IMG/VR virus record: IMGVR_UViG_3300017739_000005
Coordinates: 1-64,000 of that record
Strand: one strand, 5' to 3'
Source of the DNA: a virus
Length of the DNA stretch: 64,000 nt
Every line of letters begins with the position of its first letter. Position 1 is the first letter of the stretch. This document shows, in pieces, positions 1 to 7,576 of this stretch. The notes under the pieces were generated by a model. That model searched no databases. It saw only the letters and a list, made by a program, of their open reading frames with translations, and was not told where the DNA came from. The translations under genes were made by a program, and so were the position numbers.

Positions 1-131
1 ACAAGGGCATTGAATATATGAGACCCAGTGTCAACGAAAGAAGTAACGTCGCCTGCAGCAACCCCGTCACTAACGACTGAAGCATAGTCATTGCCAATGT
101 CGCTGATAATGTCTTTTAAAAATGATGTCAT
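1..131 (-). CDS. uvsX: UvsX RecA-like recombinase (N-terminal fragment)
   Basis: Reading leftwards from an ATG at 131 the frame stays open to the window edge and gives 43 codons, beginning [17 protein letters not shown] and ending GSHIFNALV. This matches the N-terminal tail I know from UvsX recombinases of T4-like cyanophages (KDI..D.GN.YAS.VSDG..AGDV...DTGS.IFNAL). UvsX coats single-stranded DNA on UvsY and drives strand invasion for recombination-dependent replication. The ATPase core with its Walker motifs lies outside the window. The ATG overlaps the stop of the polymerase gene as ATGA, which points to translational coupling. Confidence 0.85.
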   Translation of the reverse strand, partial: MTSFLKDIISDIGNDYASVVSDGVAAGDVTSFVDTGSHIFNAL

Positions 132-2605
132 AGGAAAAATTCGTCTAGGTTAGCAATCTTCTCTGCCTTCCAATTAATAGTATCCATAATAACCTGTAAT
201 GGATCAAGGAAACTCTTCTGGAATTGTAGGTCATAATCTATGTACTTGTCAAGACCAAATTCTTTCGGCAGAGTCTGAAAGAAACTTACAACGTTCTCTT
301 GGATTTTGTTTGGGGTCTTTAAATAGAGGAACTTTACCTTCTCCCCCTCTTGAATTAGAGGATACTTGTGAGTCAATTTGTTCTTCTTGTTATAGAAATT
401 GTATAGGAGTGCTCCTCTCACGTGGATAGGAGTACCCTTTGAATATATTGTAGCAGGGTTTGAGAACTTTGACAGACCATTACACCCACGTGGGAATGCA
501 ACATCCTCTGCGTTTAGTTTCTCAAACTTCTCCCTGAATTTTGCTATGAAATCTTGGGTATCCTGTTCGGTACCATTCATAATAACTTTCATAGCATCCT
601 TAATTGCTGTCCTACAGGCAGCAGGTGTGGATGATTTGACTGCCTCAATGCCCATCATCTTGATCTTAGGTTCAGTAAACCTGACTCCTTCGATGTCATA
701 AGCGTTGAGAATATATCTTTTCTTGGCAGTCCATATACCTTTGTTGGCAATGGTCTCCCTCTTCATCTTCATTTTTTGGTCATACGCCGAAACGTACGTC
801 GCGAGTTCCGAGTAACTTTGATCAATGTAGGGTTCAATCTTTTCTTGACAGATCTTGTCAAGTATCCCCACAACTGCGTCTTTATCACCACACTTACTAC
901 CAAAAAATTTATCAACAAGAGGTCCAAGGTTAAGATAGATTGAGTCAGTGTCAGATGCAATGACATAATCCTTCTTTTCTGTGTTGAGTAAGTTATTTAG
1001 GTAATCATTCATACGATTCTCAATCCAACGGATTGAAACCTGACCAGAAAGAGTGATTGCTTCAGCATTCGCTAGGTTAAAATACCTAAAGTATTGGTTA
1101 CCAATAGCACCATATGCAGAGTTCAATTGAATCTTTCTCGCCATCTGTATGTTATTGAAGGCAGAAATATCATCCTGTAACTTTTTGTTACCTGTCTTCT
1201 CAAATTCTTTCTTCGCTTGAATCATCTTCTTCTTAAAGATCACACGTTCATCGTAGATCTTCTGCATCATCTTGGGTAGAAATCCTTGGATGTCTTTCCT
1301 GTACTGTGCTCGGTTGGCACACACACAGTAATCTCCACTGATTTGTACTTCTCTGTTGAGCAGTCCATCAACACTGGCGGTGGGGTGTCTTGTATCGATG
1401 AGGGTCTCAGGCGAAATATTATACTGCATAATGAGATGAGGATACAGAGAGTTAAGGTCAAACGAAACAACCCAATCGTAGAGTCCTGGTTTGGGTTCTT
1501 TGACGTATGCTCCTGCGTACTTATCGTTCTTGGTACTCTCTTGTCTTGGGGGGACACAGATTTTACGCTCCTTCAGATAGTTGTAGATGAGTGTATCCCA
1601 CATACGAACCTGAGAATAAACATCCTCGAAGTTTACCTTGGCATCGTATGCCATCACGACAGCAAGTTCCAGTAGTTTCATCTTGTGTTCAAGACGATCT
1701 ACTAGTTCAACGTCAATGATGTTGTATTCAACGAACTTCTGCCAGTCATCAGTATAGAATGCTTTGAAGTTCTCAAACTCACTGTGATCTAACTTACGTT
1801 GATCTAGTTCGACAAACGCAATATGATCCAGACGATATGATTCCTGATTGGTATATGTAAACTTTCGGTATAGATCAAGGTAATCCAGAATGCTTACTCC
1901 AAGAATGTTGTAGGACAAATTCCTACGACCCTTGATGTAAACCTCACGCATATTAACTTTGTTCCAAGGTGATAATGATTTTTGCCACTTCTCACCTAGC
2001 ACACGTTCAATGCGACGACAGATATAAGGGATGTCGTACAGATTACAATTCCAACCAGTAACCACATCAGGAGTGTTCTCTACCCACCAAGAATGGAAAT
2101 CAGATAACATCTCCTGTTCAGTCCAGAAGCAACGATACTCAGTATCAATCTTTGCTTCACGGGTTCCCCAAGTGATGAACTTACCACTAGAAAGATCTTT
2201 AATAGTAATAAGAAGCATCTCCTCTTGACACGCTTCGGTATCAGGGAAACCATTCTCGCAAGCAACCTCGATGTCAATCGTATAGATCTTCATCTGCTCA
2301 AGGTTTGCCCTCATATCCTGAGGGTATTTTTCTGAGATCCATTGATATACAAATCTTTCGTAACCGTGCACCTCAAAACCTTCAACACCTTTATACTTCT
2401 CGATGAACTCACGAGCACGTTTAGCACCGTCTTGTTTGACTGGTGCCATCTTCTCGCCATCAAGAGTCTTCCATTTACCTTTCGGTGATGGAACATACAG
2501 TGTTGGTTTGATGATTTCCTTATACGAAATAGGGACACCATCCTCATACCCTCGGCAGAGAATAGCGTCACCTAGTAGTGTTACGTTTGTATAGACTGAA
2601 CTCAA
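128..2605 (-). CDS. 43: DNA polymerase, family B (T4 gp43)
   Basis: Replicative DNA polymerase with proofreading exonuclease, 825 aa. The 3'-5' exonuclease motifs are visible in order: Exo I with DIE near residue 111, Exo II as NCNLYD near 186, Exo III as YNIID near 294. Polymerase motifs follow: motif A DLNSLYP near 383, motif [10 protein letters not shown] near 491, motif C SDTDS near 551. All catalytic acidic residues are present, so the enzyme looks intact. It is somewhat shorter than T4 gp43 (about 900 aa), as is usual in cyanophages. The C-terminus ends LDEFFL, a plausible clamp-binding tail for the gp45 encoded at 12680-13363 (inference). Start and stop codons overlap both neighbours by four bases. 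Confidence 0.97.
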   Translation of the reverse strand: MSSVYTNVTLLGDAILCRGYEDGVPISYKEIIKPTLYVPSPKGKWKTLDGEKMAPVKQDGAKRAREFIEKYKGVEGFEVHGYERFVYQWISEKYPQDMRANLEQMKIYTIDIEVACENGFPDTEACQEEMLLITIKDLSSGKFITWGTREAKIDTEYRCFWTEQEMLSDFHSWWVENTPDVVTGWNCNLYDIPYICRRIERVLGEKWQKSLSPWNKVNMREVYIKGRRNLSYNILGVSILDYLDLYRKFTYTNQESYRLDHIAFVELDQRKLDHSEFENFKAFYTDDWQKFVEYNIIDVELVDRLEHKMKLLELAVVMAYDAKVNFEDVYSQVRMWDTLIYNYLKERKICVPPRQESTKNDKYAGAYVKEPKPGLYDWVVSFDLNSLYPHLIMQYNISPETLIDTRHPTASVDGLLNREVQISGDYCVCANRAQYRKDIQGFLPKMMQKIYDERVIFKKKMIQAKKEFEKTGNKKLQDDISAFNNIQMARKIQLNSAYGAIGNQYFRYFNLANAEAITLSGQVSIRWIENRMNDYLNNLLNTEKKDYVIASDTDSIYLNLGPLVDKFFGSKCGDKDAVVGILDKICQEKIEPYIDQSYSELATYVSAYDQKMKMKRETIANKGIWTAKKRYILNAYDIEGVRFTEPKIKMMGIEAVKSSTPAACRTAIKDAMKVIMNGTEQDTQDFIAKFREKFEKLNAEDVAFPRGCNGLSKFSNPATIYSKGTPIHVRGALLYNFYNKKNKLTHKYPLIQEGEKVKFLYLKTPNKIQENVVSFFQTLPKEFGLDKYIDYDLQFQKSFLDPLQVIMDTINWKAEKIANLDEFFL

Positions 2606-2838
2606 AGCGCCTTCTTGTAGTTGGTTACGGTCTCTTCAGACGGTTCAACTATAGTCAAAACAACGTCAGTTGTCAAGAACATATCACGTTGATCTGAGTA
2701 GTAGGGATACTTTTCAAATTTCCCATCAGTGATCTTCATACAATCAGAGATAAGGTATGATGGTTCCTCATCTAGTTCTGTGACTGCACCCATTAGGTGC
2801 GTGTGGTCCTTAAGAAGGATTAGTTTCAGTGGTTGCAT
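2602..2838 (-). CDS. Small Sm-like phage protein (78 aa)
   Basis: Unnamed protein immediately upstream of gp43, overlapping its start by ATGA. The first 35 residues (KLILLKDHTHLMGAVTELD, then YLISDC) have the spacing of an Sm1 motif: an LKD turn, a glycine, then an acidic turn leading into a strand. The next gene upstream and the 145-aa gene at 22933-23370 show the same pattern, so I see three members of one small beta-barrel family here. Sm-like phage proteins may bind RNA, but nothing in the sequence proves that. Its own start lies inside the 3' end of the upstream gene (29-bp overlap). The gene is likely real; its function is unknown. Confidence 0.7.
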   Translation of the reverse strand: MQPLKLILLKDHTHLMGAVTELDEEPSYLISDCMKITDGKFEKYPYYSDQRDMFLTTDVVLTIVEPSEETVTNYKKAL

Positions 2839-3160
2839 TTCCTTTGATACAGGTTTTCCATTTAGATTCCACCTCAGGGTGTGGATTGTAGATTGTAGCG
2901 ACGTTGCTCAATACTACTAGTGTAGCATTATTTTTAGAAAGTGGGATCCAAGGGAATAGTTCCAAGTTCAGGTCGTTAATTTTTTGTGGTGTTTCTTGAG
3001 TACCCTCAAACAACATTTCTGCTGAAGCGTGTAGATTCACTTGATAAGGATCCTTCATAAGGTATCCAATTGGGGAATAGGATTTCTCCTCAGGGTACGC
3101 TTCTTGAACATCAGCGATTACGTCCTCGCCATTGATCATTCTTACGATTTTTACGGTCAT
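2810..3160 (-). CDS. Sm-like phage protein (116 aa)
   Basis: Starts MTVKIVRMINGEDVIADVQEA and continues to a MKDPYQV strand. The lead motif (hydrophobic strand, NGED turn, acidic turn, DP-Q/K-V) resembles the 145-aa protein near gp55 (KLTSGEELLGRV ... IQDPGKV), and I read both as Sm-like barrels. The C-terminal third (PWIPLSKNNATLVVLSN) looks like further beta structure. This arrangement is common near gp43 in T4-like cyanophages as a conserved hypothetical. It overlaps both neighbours (29 bp downstream, 50 bp upstream), so expression is probably coupled with gp43. No catalytic motif is visible. Confidence 0.75.
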   Translation of the reverse strand: MTVKIVRMINGEDVIADVQEAYPEEKSYSPIGYLMKDPYQVNLHASAEMLFEGTQETPQKINDLNLELFPWIPLSKNNATLVVLSNVATIYNPHPEVESKWKTCIKGNATTETNPS

Positions 3161-3350
3161 AATTTTCAGTTAGGGTATTGTAAACACCACGAACAATATG
3201 TGCGAATGACTTATGTACATCCACATTATGTTCATCGTTAATCATTCTAGCATATCCTAGAACCTCGTCAACATATCTGGTTGGAACATCGAGTGTGATC
3301 GATTCATAATCGTCGCTCCCCCTCGGAGCGCAGTTCACATAGTGATTCAT
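3111..3350 (-). CDS. Conserved hypothetical protein (79 aa)
   Basis: Begins MNHYVNCAPRGSDDYESITL and ends in a very basic tail (DRKNRKNDQWRGRNR). The middle (VPTRYVDEVLGYARMINDEH) looks helical. I do not recognise the family. It is the first gene after the terminator at 3366-3387 and its last 50 bases overlap the following gene, an overlap confined to the basic tail. It may be a small nucleic-acid-binding protein, judged only from charge. Confidence 0.6.
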   Translation of the reverse strand: MNHYVNCAPRGSDDYESITLDVPTRYVDEVLGYARMINDEHNVDVHKSFAHIVRGVYNTLTENYDRKNRKNDQWRGRNR

Positions 3351-3365
3351 AAAAAAACTCCATAG

Positions 3366-3387
3366 AAAAAGAGACCCGAAGGTCTCT
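3366..3387 (-). terminator. Rho-independent terminator with UUCG tetraloop
   Basis: On the minus strand: a seven-base-pair stem AGAGACC/GGTCTCT closed by a TTCG loop, followed directly by five T residues. The C(UUCG)G tetraloop is a classic stable terminator hairpin. It would end the leftward hsp20/57-aa transcript before the polymerase cluster. Confidence 0.85.
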
Positions 3388-3413
3388 TCTGTTGTACATT
3401 ATGTATGCTACTT

Positions 3414-3587
3414 TCAGTCGTTGCCAAATTGTGAGCAATCATTTCTCCTGCAGTATTGTTTCACGTAACCGTGAATATCAACTTCATAAGTATGGTGTGC
3501 TCTTGTATGAACAAACTCAATGAATCCTAAGGATCCACCGATGATCAGAATCATATGGACTACTGGGTTCGATAGCAATTTTTTCAT
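3414..3587 (-). CDS. 57-aa single-span membrane peptide
   Basis: A short open frame I found between hsp20 and the terminator. It starts MKKLLSNPVVHMILIIGG, forms one hydrophobic helix (about residues 8-26, with a GGSLG glycine turn), then has a polar tail with two cysteines (YCRRNDC) and ends FGND. The charged MKK start and hydrophobic run resemble either a signal anchor or a small inner-membrane peptide. It follows hsp20 by 12 bp and is closed by the terminator at 3366-3387, so it belongs to the hsp20 late unit. No strong Shine-Dalgarno is seen. Function unknown. Confidence 0.55.
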   Translation of the reverse strand: MKKLLSNPVVHMILIIGGSLGFIEFVHTRAHHTYEVDIHGYVKQYCRRNDCSQFGND

Positions 3588-3599
3588 TCGTCATAGTGA

Positions 3600-4040
3600 C
3601 TACTCAATATTATATACCTTTCTTTTGTGACTGTCAGGTACGATTTTATTAAGTTCTATGGTCAAAAGACCATCTTGGTAATCGATGCTGCCAAGTTTCA
3701 CATCATCAGAGAGTGTGAATGTCCTTGCAAAGGTACGTTTCGCTACACCTTTGTGTAGGTATCCTCTGTGGTCATCGTTCTTCTCTTTGACTGTCCTGAT
3801 TGATAGGACGTTAGTTTCTGTTGCGACCTCGAACTCATCCTTTCTGAATCCTGCTAGTGCTACTTCGATCTTCCATTTAGTTTCTGACTCTTTGATCAGG
3901 TTGTATGGAGGGTAAGATTTTGTCTCGTGATCTGCTAGTGCTCTTGACTCTAGTCTGTGAAAGATATTGTCGAGTCCGACTGAGTATGACCTAGATGCCT
4001 GTAAGATTTTATCTAGATCACTAGATGTGAATTGATTCAT
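3600..4040 (-). CDS. hsp20: Small heat shock protein Hsp20 (IbpA-type)
   Basis: 146-aa alpha-crystallin-type chaperone. Core features: YPPYNLIKESETKWKIEVAL with the AGFRKDEFEV beta strands (residues about 44-75), RTFARTFTL, the DGLLTIEL segment that corresponds to the conserved G-x-L family signature, and a short C-terminal tail. Hsp20 genes are a hallmark of T4-like cyanophages and are thought to help virion or scaffold folding late in infection (known of the group, not shown here). A consensus T4 late promoter TATAAATA lies at 4095-4102, 55 bp upstream of the start, and an AAGGAG ribosome site sits just ahead of the ATG. Confidence 0.95.
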   Translation of the reverse strand: MNQFTSSDLDKILQASRSYSVGLDNIFHRLESRALADHETKSYPPYNLIKESETKWKIEVALAGFRKDEFEVATETNVLSIRTVKEKNDDHRGYLHKGVAKRTFARTFTLSDDVKLGSIDYQDGLLTIELNKIVPDSHKRKVYNIE

Positions 4041-4094
4041 TTGTACTGCTCCTTAAAGCGAGAGTTTTGGTGTTGTCCCCGAAGGCGACACAAT

Positions 4095-4102
4095 TATTTA
4101 TA
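4095..4102 (-). promoter_or_regulatory. T4-type late promoter for hsp20
   Basis: Exact TATAAATA on the minus strand, preceded by C as in the T4/cyanophage late consensus, 55 bp before the hsp20 start. It would be read by the gp55 sigma factor with the gp45 clamp. Confidence 0.8.
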
Positions 4103-4162
4103 GTCATAGCAGTGGATCACAGGTACGGTTAAAACGGTATCATCTGTACAGTTTTCTCGACG

Positions 4163-4169
4163 CTAAATA
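4163..4169 (+). promoter_or_regulatory. Late-promoter-like box for the rightward trio
   Basis: GCTAAATAG on the plus strand, 31 bp before the ATG at 4201. It matches the last six bases of the TATAAATA consensus. It is the only candidate late promoter pointing right in this window and is back to back with the hsp20 promoter. Confidence 0.5.
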
Positions 4170-4200
4170 GGCTAGATGTATTAATTACCCATTTAAAAAG

Positions 4201-4701
4201 ATGAAAAGAGCAGCGATGCTTTTCGTAATGACTTTGATGACGGCACCTGCATATGCCGATGTTACACATAAACTATCTTCTTCAGTGCAACTCACAGTTG
4301 ATGCAGCGGCAACCAATGTTCAACGTGTTGGTTCCACTTATAGTGTTAGTGGAAACAATGTGACCACACAGTACACACCTTCTGGTGGTAGTGCTACAGC
4401 ATCTATTGGTAGTCTTACAGTCGCATCAGGAGTTGGAGCGATTCCTACGTTGTCAGCAACTCAGGCAACTGCAGGAGAATCCTTCAGCTTCACTCAGTCA
4501 TTCTATCAAGGTGACGCTTTAGGTTCTGGTGCACCTTCTACTGGTGCAGTACATAACTTCAGTAACCAGACATCAACTGCTGCTGGTACTGCAGGATCCC
4601 TTGCTGGTACTATTGATTCCAGTTCAACTGTCGGATTGACAGCGGGCGGGGCAGGTACGAATGCTGTGGGACAATTTGTCAGCGAAGTCACCATCCGATA
4701 A
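4201..4701 (+). CDS. Exported protein with Sec signal peptide (166 aa)
   Basis: First of three rightward genes. Residues 1-19 (MKRAAMLFVMTLMTAPAYA) form a classic Sec signal peptide with an AYA-D cleavage site. The mature part is rich in Ser, Thr, Gly and Ala with no cysteine and looks like beta structure. Two stretches, TYSVSGNNV and FSFTQSFYQG, match VYSVNGTNV and FQFTETYSGPG in the next gene, so the two are probably tandem paralogues. Its TAA is immediately followed by the ATG of that gene. I do not recognise a named family; similar small exported proteins occur near gp43 in T4-like cyanophages (from memory). It could be periplasmic, envelope-directed or virion-associated. Confidence 0.75.
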   Translation: MKRAAMLFVMTLMTAPAYADVTHKLSSSVQLTVDAAATNVQRVGSTYSVSGNNVTTQYTPSGGSATASIGSLTVASGVGAIPTLSATQATAGESFSFTQSFYQGDALGSGAPSTGAVHNFSNQTSTAAGTAGSLAGTIDSSSTVGLTAGGAGTNAVGQFVSEVTIR

Positions 4702-5136
4702 ATGAAAAGACTAGTTGCTACAATGGTACTACTATCATTCGCTGGAACTCCAGTGATAGCAGTACCTGTGGTGCCTAATTTCACTCAAGGATCGATGACC
4801 TCCCACACGGAAACGACTTCTAAGGTAACTGAGACCATAAATTCTATGGACTACGCTACTGGTTGGGTTTATTCGGTAAATGGCACAAACGTAAAACACG
4901 ATGGTGGATCTATGACACCAGGCGTAAGTGAACAATCTCAAACTATTGATGGTGTGACTTCAAAATGGACAGGATTAAACGTAAATCAAAAACCAAACTG
5001 GACCCAAAATCAAGTGGGCAATGCATTCCAGTTCACAGAAACTTACTCTGGACCAGGACTCCAAAATCAGACAATTATTCAAAGGGTGACGGAGGTTACA
5101 AGCGTCACAGACACAACAAGTATCTTCCAACAATAG
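4702..5136 (+). CDS. Exported protein with Sec signal peptide, paralogue (144 aa)
   Basis: Starts at the base after the previous stop. Residues 1-20 (MKRLVATMVLLSFAGTPVIA) are a Sec signal peptide. The mature part is Thr/Ser/Asn/Gln-rich, with repeated VT and TET patterns, and shares short motifs with the preceding protein (YSV-G-NV, F-FT-T/S-Y/F), suggesting gene duplication. The C-terminus ends TSVTDTTSIFQQ. The third exported protein overlaps the 3' end of this gene in the -1 frame. No enzyme motif is visible. Function unknown; export to the periplasm is the safest inference. Confidence 0.75.
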   Translation: MKRLVATMVLLSFAGTPVIAVPVVPNFTQGSMTSHTETTSKVTETINSMDYATGWVYSVNGTNVKHDGGSMTPGVSEQSQTIDGVTSKWTGLNVNQKPNWTQNQVGNAFQFTETYSGPGLQNQTIIQRVTEVTSVTDTTSIFQQ

Positions 5137-6023
5137 GTCTTGCCTTTGCACTACTTGCACCACAGATAGCACACGCATCTGATATTGGTGGTGTGTCTGC
5201 TACTGCATCTCCAATCGCGAATAGTTCAGGCTCAGTGACCAATCAGGCAATTCAGGTTTTACAAGGACCATATATTACTAATACTTATGGGGGTGGTATT
5301 CAATGTCAAGGTAGTACACTTAACATAACACCGTTTGCTACAGGTAGTGCATCTGGACAGAAACCTTGGGAAGATCAATGGTGGGATAATGTATATGATA
5401 TGCGTGATCAAGAAGGTGCTACTGATGTAAATGGTGCAGTTACAGGAGACGGAGTGCCCGATAATCCAGGAAATATTTTATATAAAGTTCCAGTAAGAAC
5501 TGGACAGAAGGATACATATAACCTATCACTAGGTGTAAGTGCCACTTGGTCTATACCATTAGATAAGAAAGCACAAAAGCAATGTAAGGAAGCAGCAGCA
5601 ACACAAATATCATTGCAGCAACAACTCACTGCCAATAAAAGATTAGACTTTGAGATCGCGAGATTAAAAAATTGTGGTGAATTGATTCAGAAGGGAATCA
5701 CCTTCCACCCTAAGTCACCTTATTATGCCATATGTGCCGACGTTATGGTGAACAACGTGTCATATATCAAACCACACGTACATCAAGTAGAACAAAAATC
5801 TACCTCTTCTTCATCTTCCGAAGTTCGCGAAGTGCCCGTGTCCTCATCCGCTGATGATCTTGGCGGTCCCTTTGAGATTGGAGACGTGGAGTCTTTCCGA
5901 GAGCAACCGAAATCTTCGTTATCGTCTTCTTCACAACAGGTTTCACCACTTTCAAAAGAAGATCGACAATCGGTTTTGCGAGCAGTGCAGACGTGGCAGC
6001 AACAGCGGCAATTGAACCAGTAG
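4965..6023 (+). CDS. Third exported protein; start codon uncertain
   Basis: The frame is open from ATG 4965 to TAA 6023 (352 aa), but the first 45 or so codons lie inside the previous gene and look like out-of-frame sequence. A good signal peptide (NKYLPTIGLAFALLAPQIAHA, then SDIGG) begins only near 5118, and there is no ATG, GTG or TTG in frame just before it, although GGAGG at about 5089-5093 looks like a ribosome site. The mature part has several cysteines, a Gln/Leu-rich helix and a serine-rich tail (KSTSSSSSEVREV). It may start at a rare codon, be made by -1 frameshifting from the previous gene, or truly begin at 4965. The last 224 bp overlap a convergent gene on the other strand. Confidence 0.65.
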   Translation: MDRIKRKSKTKLDPKSSGQCIPVHRNLLWTRTPKSDNYSKGDGGYKRHRHNKYLPTIGLAFALLAPQIAHASDIGGVSATASPIANSSGSVTNQAIQVLQGPYITNTYGGGIQCQGSTLNITPFATGSASGQKPWEDQWWDNVYDMRDQEGATDVNGAVTGDGVPDNPGNILYKVPVRTGQKDTYNLSLGVSATWSIPLDKKAQKQCKEAAATQISLQQQLTANKRLDFEIARLKNCGELIQKGITFHPKSPYYAICADVMVNNVSYIKPHVHQVEQKSTSSSSSEVREVPVSSSADDLGGPFEIGDVESFREQPKSSLSSSSQQVSPLSKEDRQSVLRAVQTWQQQRQLNQ

Positions 6024-6570
6024 TAACTATTAGTCCTGCATTGGGAATGTTCTCTGTTATCTGCTGAGTCACAGTCAAAGGTTCAGTAACCTCAATACAT
6101 TCTTTACCAACAAGTTCGTACGAAACTATCTTCTTATTACCCTGTAGGATCTTTCCTATGGGGTTTTTTAATTCTTGTGTCCTAGTAGGACATTCTGTAC
6201 TAGGGATGTCTGGTACCTTTGTATCTGGTACAGTCAGATCTGGTTGTTCATTCTCAAACTTAGGTGGCACTATAGGAGGTGCCTCAAACTTTAGATCATC
6301 CTTGTTGTAGTCCATCGCATTAAAGGATGGCATACCTGCATCACAATATATTCTTGCTCCGCTATCATCGTCAGCAACTAAGTTACTATTCTTACCATCA
6401 TCAGATGGATGTGCCTCTACACACCCAGGCATATCAACAATCGGTACTCCCACCTGTGTAGTAACGGGTGGGTAGATAGGGATTGCTTGAGGCATACTAT
6501 TGATCCAGTCGTAAGTCTGAACCTCAGGTATCTCTAGTTTCCGTACTCCGATCTGTGGAATCTCTGTCAT
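5800..6570 (-). CDS. Conserved cyanophage membrane-associated protein (256 aa)
   Basis: Begins MTEIPQIGVRKLEIPEVQTY. The first half is proline-rich (PIYPPVTTQVGVP; APPIVPPKF) with four scattered cysteines. A hydrophobic stretch near residues 178-210 (NAGLIVTTGSIAAVAATSAL) is followed by a lysine/arginine-rich C-terminus (RALRELRKMKKR). I recall this as a conserved hypothetical of T4-like cyanophages located near gp43. The basic C-terminal tail is encoded in DNA that also encodes the serine-rich tail of the rightward gene at 4965-6023. The start overlaps the next gene upstream by 47 bp. No catalytic motif is seen; it is probably a membrane-tethered or virion protein. Confidence 0.75.
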   Translation of the reverse strand: MTEIPQIGVRKLEIPEVQTYDWINSMPQAIPIYPPVTTQVGVPIVDMPGCVEAHPSDDGKNSNLVADDDSGARIYCDAGMPSFNAMDYNKDDLKFEAPPIVPPKFENEQPDLTVPDTKVPDIPSTECPTRTQELKNPIGKILQGNKKIVSYELVGKECIEVTEPLTVTQQITENIPNAGLIVTTGSIAAVAATSALLAKPIVDLLLKVVKPVVKKTITKISVALGKTPRLQSQRDRQDHQRMRTRALRELRKMKKR

Positions 6571-6784
6571 AATCTGAACTTATAGAAATAGACCAACCGT
6601 CTTCACCGAAGACTCCTTCTTCGATTACTCTAGGTAAGTTACGTTCTTCATCTCTTTTATCTAGTGCTTTGTGATACTCATCGATCTCTGAGTCGAGTTC
6701 GAGATTAAATTTTAGCAGTCTCAACCACATCAAAAGTTTCTCAAGGTAATACTTAATTAACTTTTTGAGGAAAGGACCGATCAT
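6524..6784 (-). CDS. Small amphipathic protein (86 aa)
   Basis: N-terminus MIGPFLKKLIKYYLEKLLMW is a hydrophobic, lysine-punctuated helix suited to lying on a membrane. The rest is acidic and highly charged, with a Ser/Asp/Arg-rich tail (DRDSTDRSTETRDT) that falls in the 47-bp overlap with the following gene. The ATG overlaps the stop of the upstream 184-aa gene (ATGA). I do not recognise the family. Context suggests a membrane cluster from 5.8 to 8.0 kb. Confidence 0.6.
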   Translation of the reverse strand: MIGPFLKKLIKYYLEKLLMWLRLLKFNLELDSEIDEYHKALDKRDEERNLPRVIEEGVFGEDGWSISISSDYDRDSTDRSTETRDT

Positions 6785-7335
6785 TCAGTCATTTCCTCTT
6801 CGCAGTCATTCATACTGAGAGCAATCTCTCCACCAATGTCTGCACCTTTATTACCACCAAATAGAGCAACACCACCTGCTAGGATTGGACCAATAAACGG
6901 TACACCTGATAGGGCAGGAGCAGCAGCGGCACCGACACTAGCGCCTACCACGGCACCTGTCTGTTCTCCACCACCTTCCGCCTTGATACACTCTAGTTTC
7001 TTGGCAGATAACTTTCCCATTCCGTCAGCGGAACCACCTCCTAAATGGAGGTTACCATCCATAGTATATTGATTTGACTTTCTAATATTAGTGTTACCAC
7101 CAATACCAAAGAATCCATTCTCTTTGTCAATGTATGTATCTTTACTCATCACTTTTGGATCATTACCTTTGTAGATAATCCGATAACCATCTTCTGATAC
7201 AGATGCATCATAAGAACTATAGGGTCCTACTGGAGGATTCAATGTTGGAAGTGTTTGTTTGTTTGCAATCAGACCGATCATTCCGATGTGTGCTACACCG
7301 AATAATACACCTGCACTAACAGCGAACCATTTCAT
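6781..7335 (-). CDS. Membrane protein with glycine-zipper tail (184 aa)
   Basis: N-terminal hydrophobic segment (WFAVSAGVLFGVAHIGMIGLI, about residues 3-23) acts as a signal anchor. A polar middle carries FGIGGNTNIRKSNQY. A C-terminal glycine/alanine-rich hydrophobic region (GAVVGASVGAAAAPALSG, then FIGPILAGGVALFGG) resembles the glycine-zipper segments of small pore-forming or membrane-perturbing proteins. The end is acidic with one cysteine. It overlaps the next gene by ATGA and abuts the previous one. A role in envelope damage or lysis is possible but only inferred from composition. Confidence 0.7.
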   Translation of the reverse strand: MKWFAVSAGVLFGVAHIGMIGLIANKQTLPTLNPPVGPYSSYDASVSEDGYRIIYKGNDPKVMSKDTYIDKENGFFGIGGNTNIRKSNQYTMDGNLHLGGGSADGMGKLSAKKLECIKAEGGGEQTGAVVGASVGAAAAPALSGVPFIGPILAGGVALFGGNKGADIGGEIALSMNDCEEEMTE

Positions 7336-7574
7336 TACATTCCTGGGATAGTTGGTTTAATTGGGGGCATCGCAGGACCACTAACATCAGGAATCATATC
7401 GTCCATCATTCCAGGAACGATACCACCTACTGCTTCGACAACCAAATTGGTTAGTCTTTCTCTTGCCTGTTCTGCAACTTTATCTCTGTTGACGTAACCA
7501 TAAACGAAAACGCCAGTAAGAACACCAGCGAAAACAAAGTTAACTACAACAAGTCCGTTAATTACTTTTTGCAT
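7335..7574 (-). CDS. Single-span membrane protein (79 aa)
   Basis: One transmembrane helix near the N-terminus (INGLVVVNFVFAGVLTGVFV, residues 5-24), then a charged helix (RDKVAEQARERLTNLVVEAV) and a Met/Pro/Gly-rich tail (PGMMDDMIPDVSGPAMPPI). Its stop and the next start share one base. The family is not one I can name. It lies in the run of membrane genes between the exported trio and regA. Confidence 0.65.
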   Translation of the reverse strand: MQKVINGLVVVNFVFAGVLTGVFVYGYVNRDKVAEQARERLTNLVVEAVGGIVPGMMDDMIPDVSGPAMPPIKPTIPGM

Positions 7575-7576
7575 AA

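Noticed and set aside
769-1675. Several frames of 60-130 aa on both strands over gp43
   Set aside because: They fully overlap the conserved polymerase and have shadow-like compositions; no ribosome sites.
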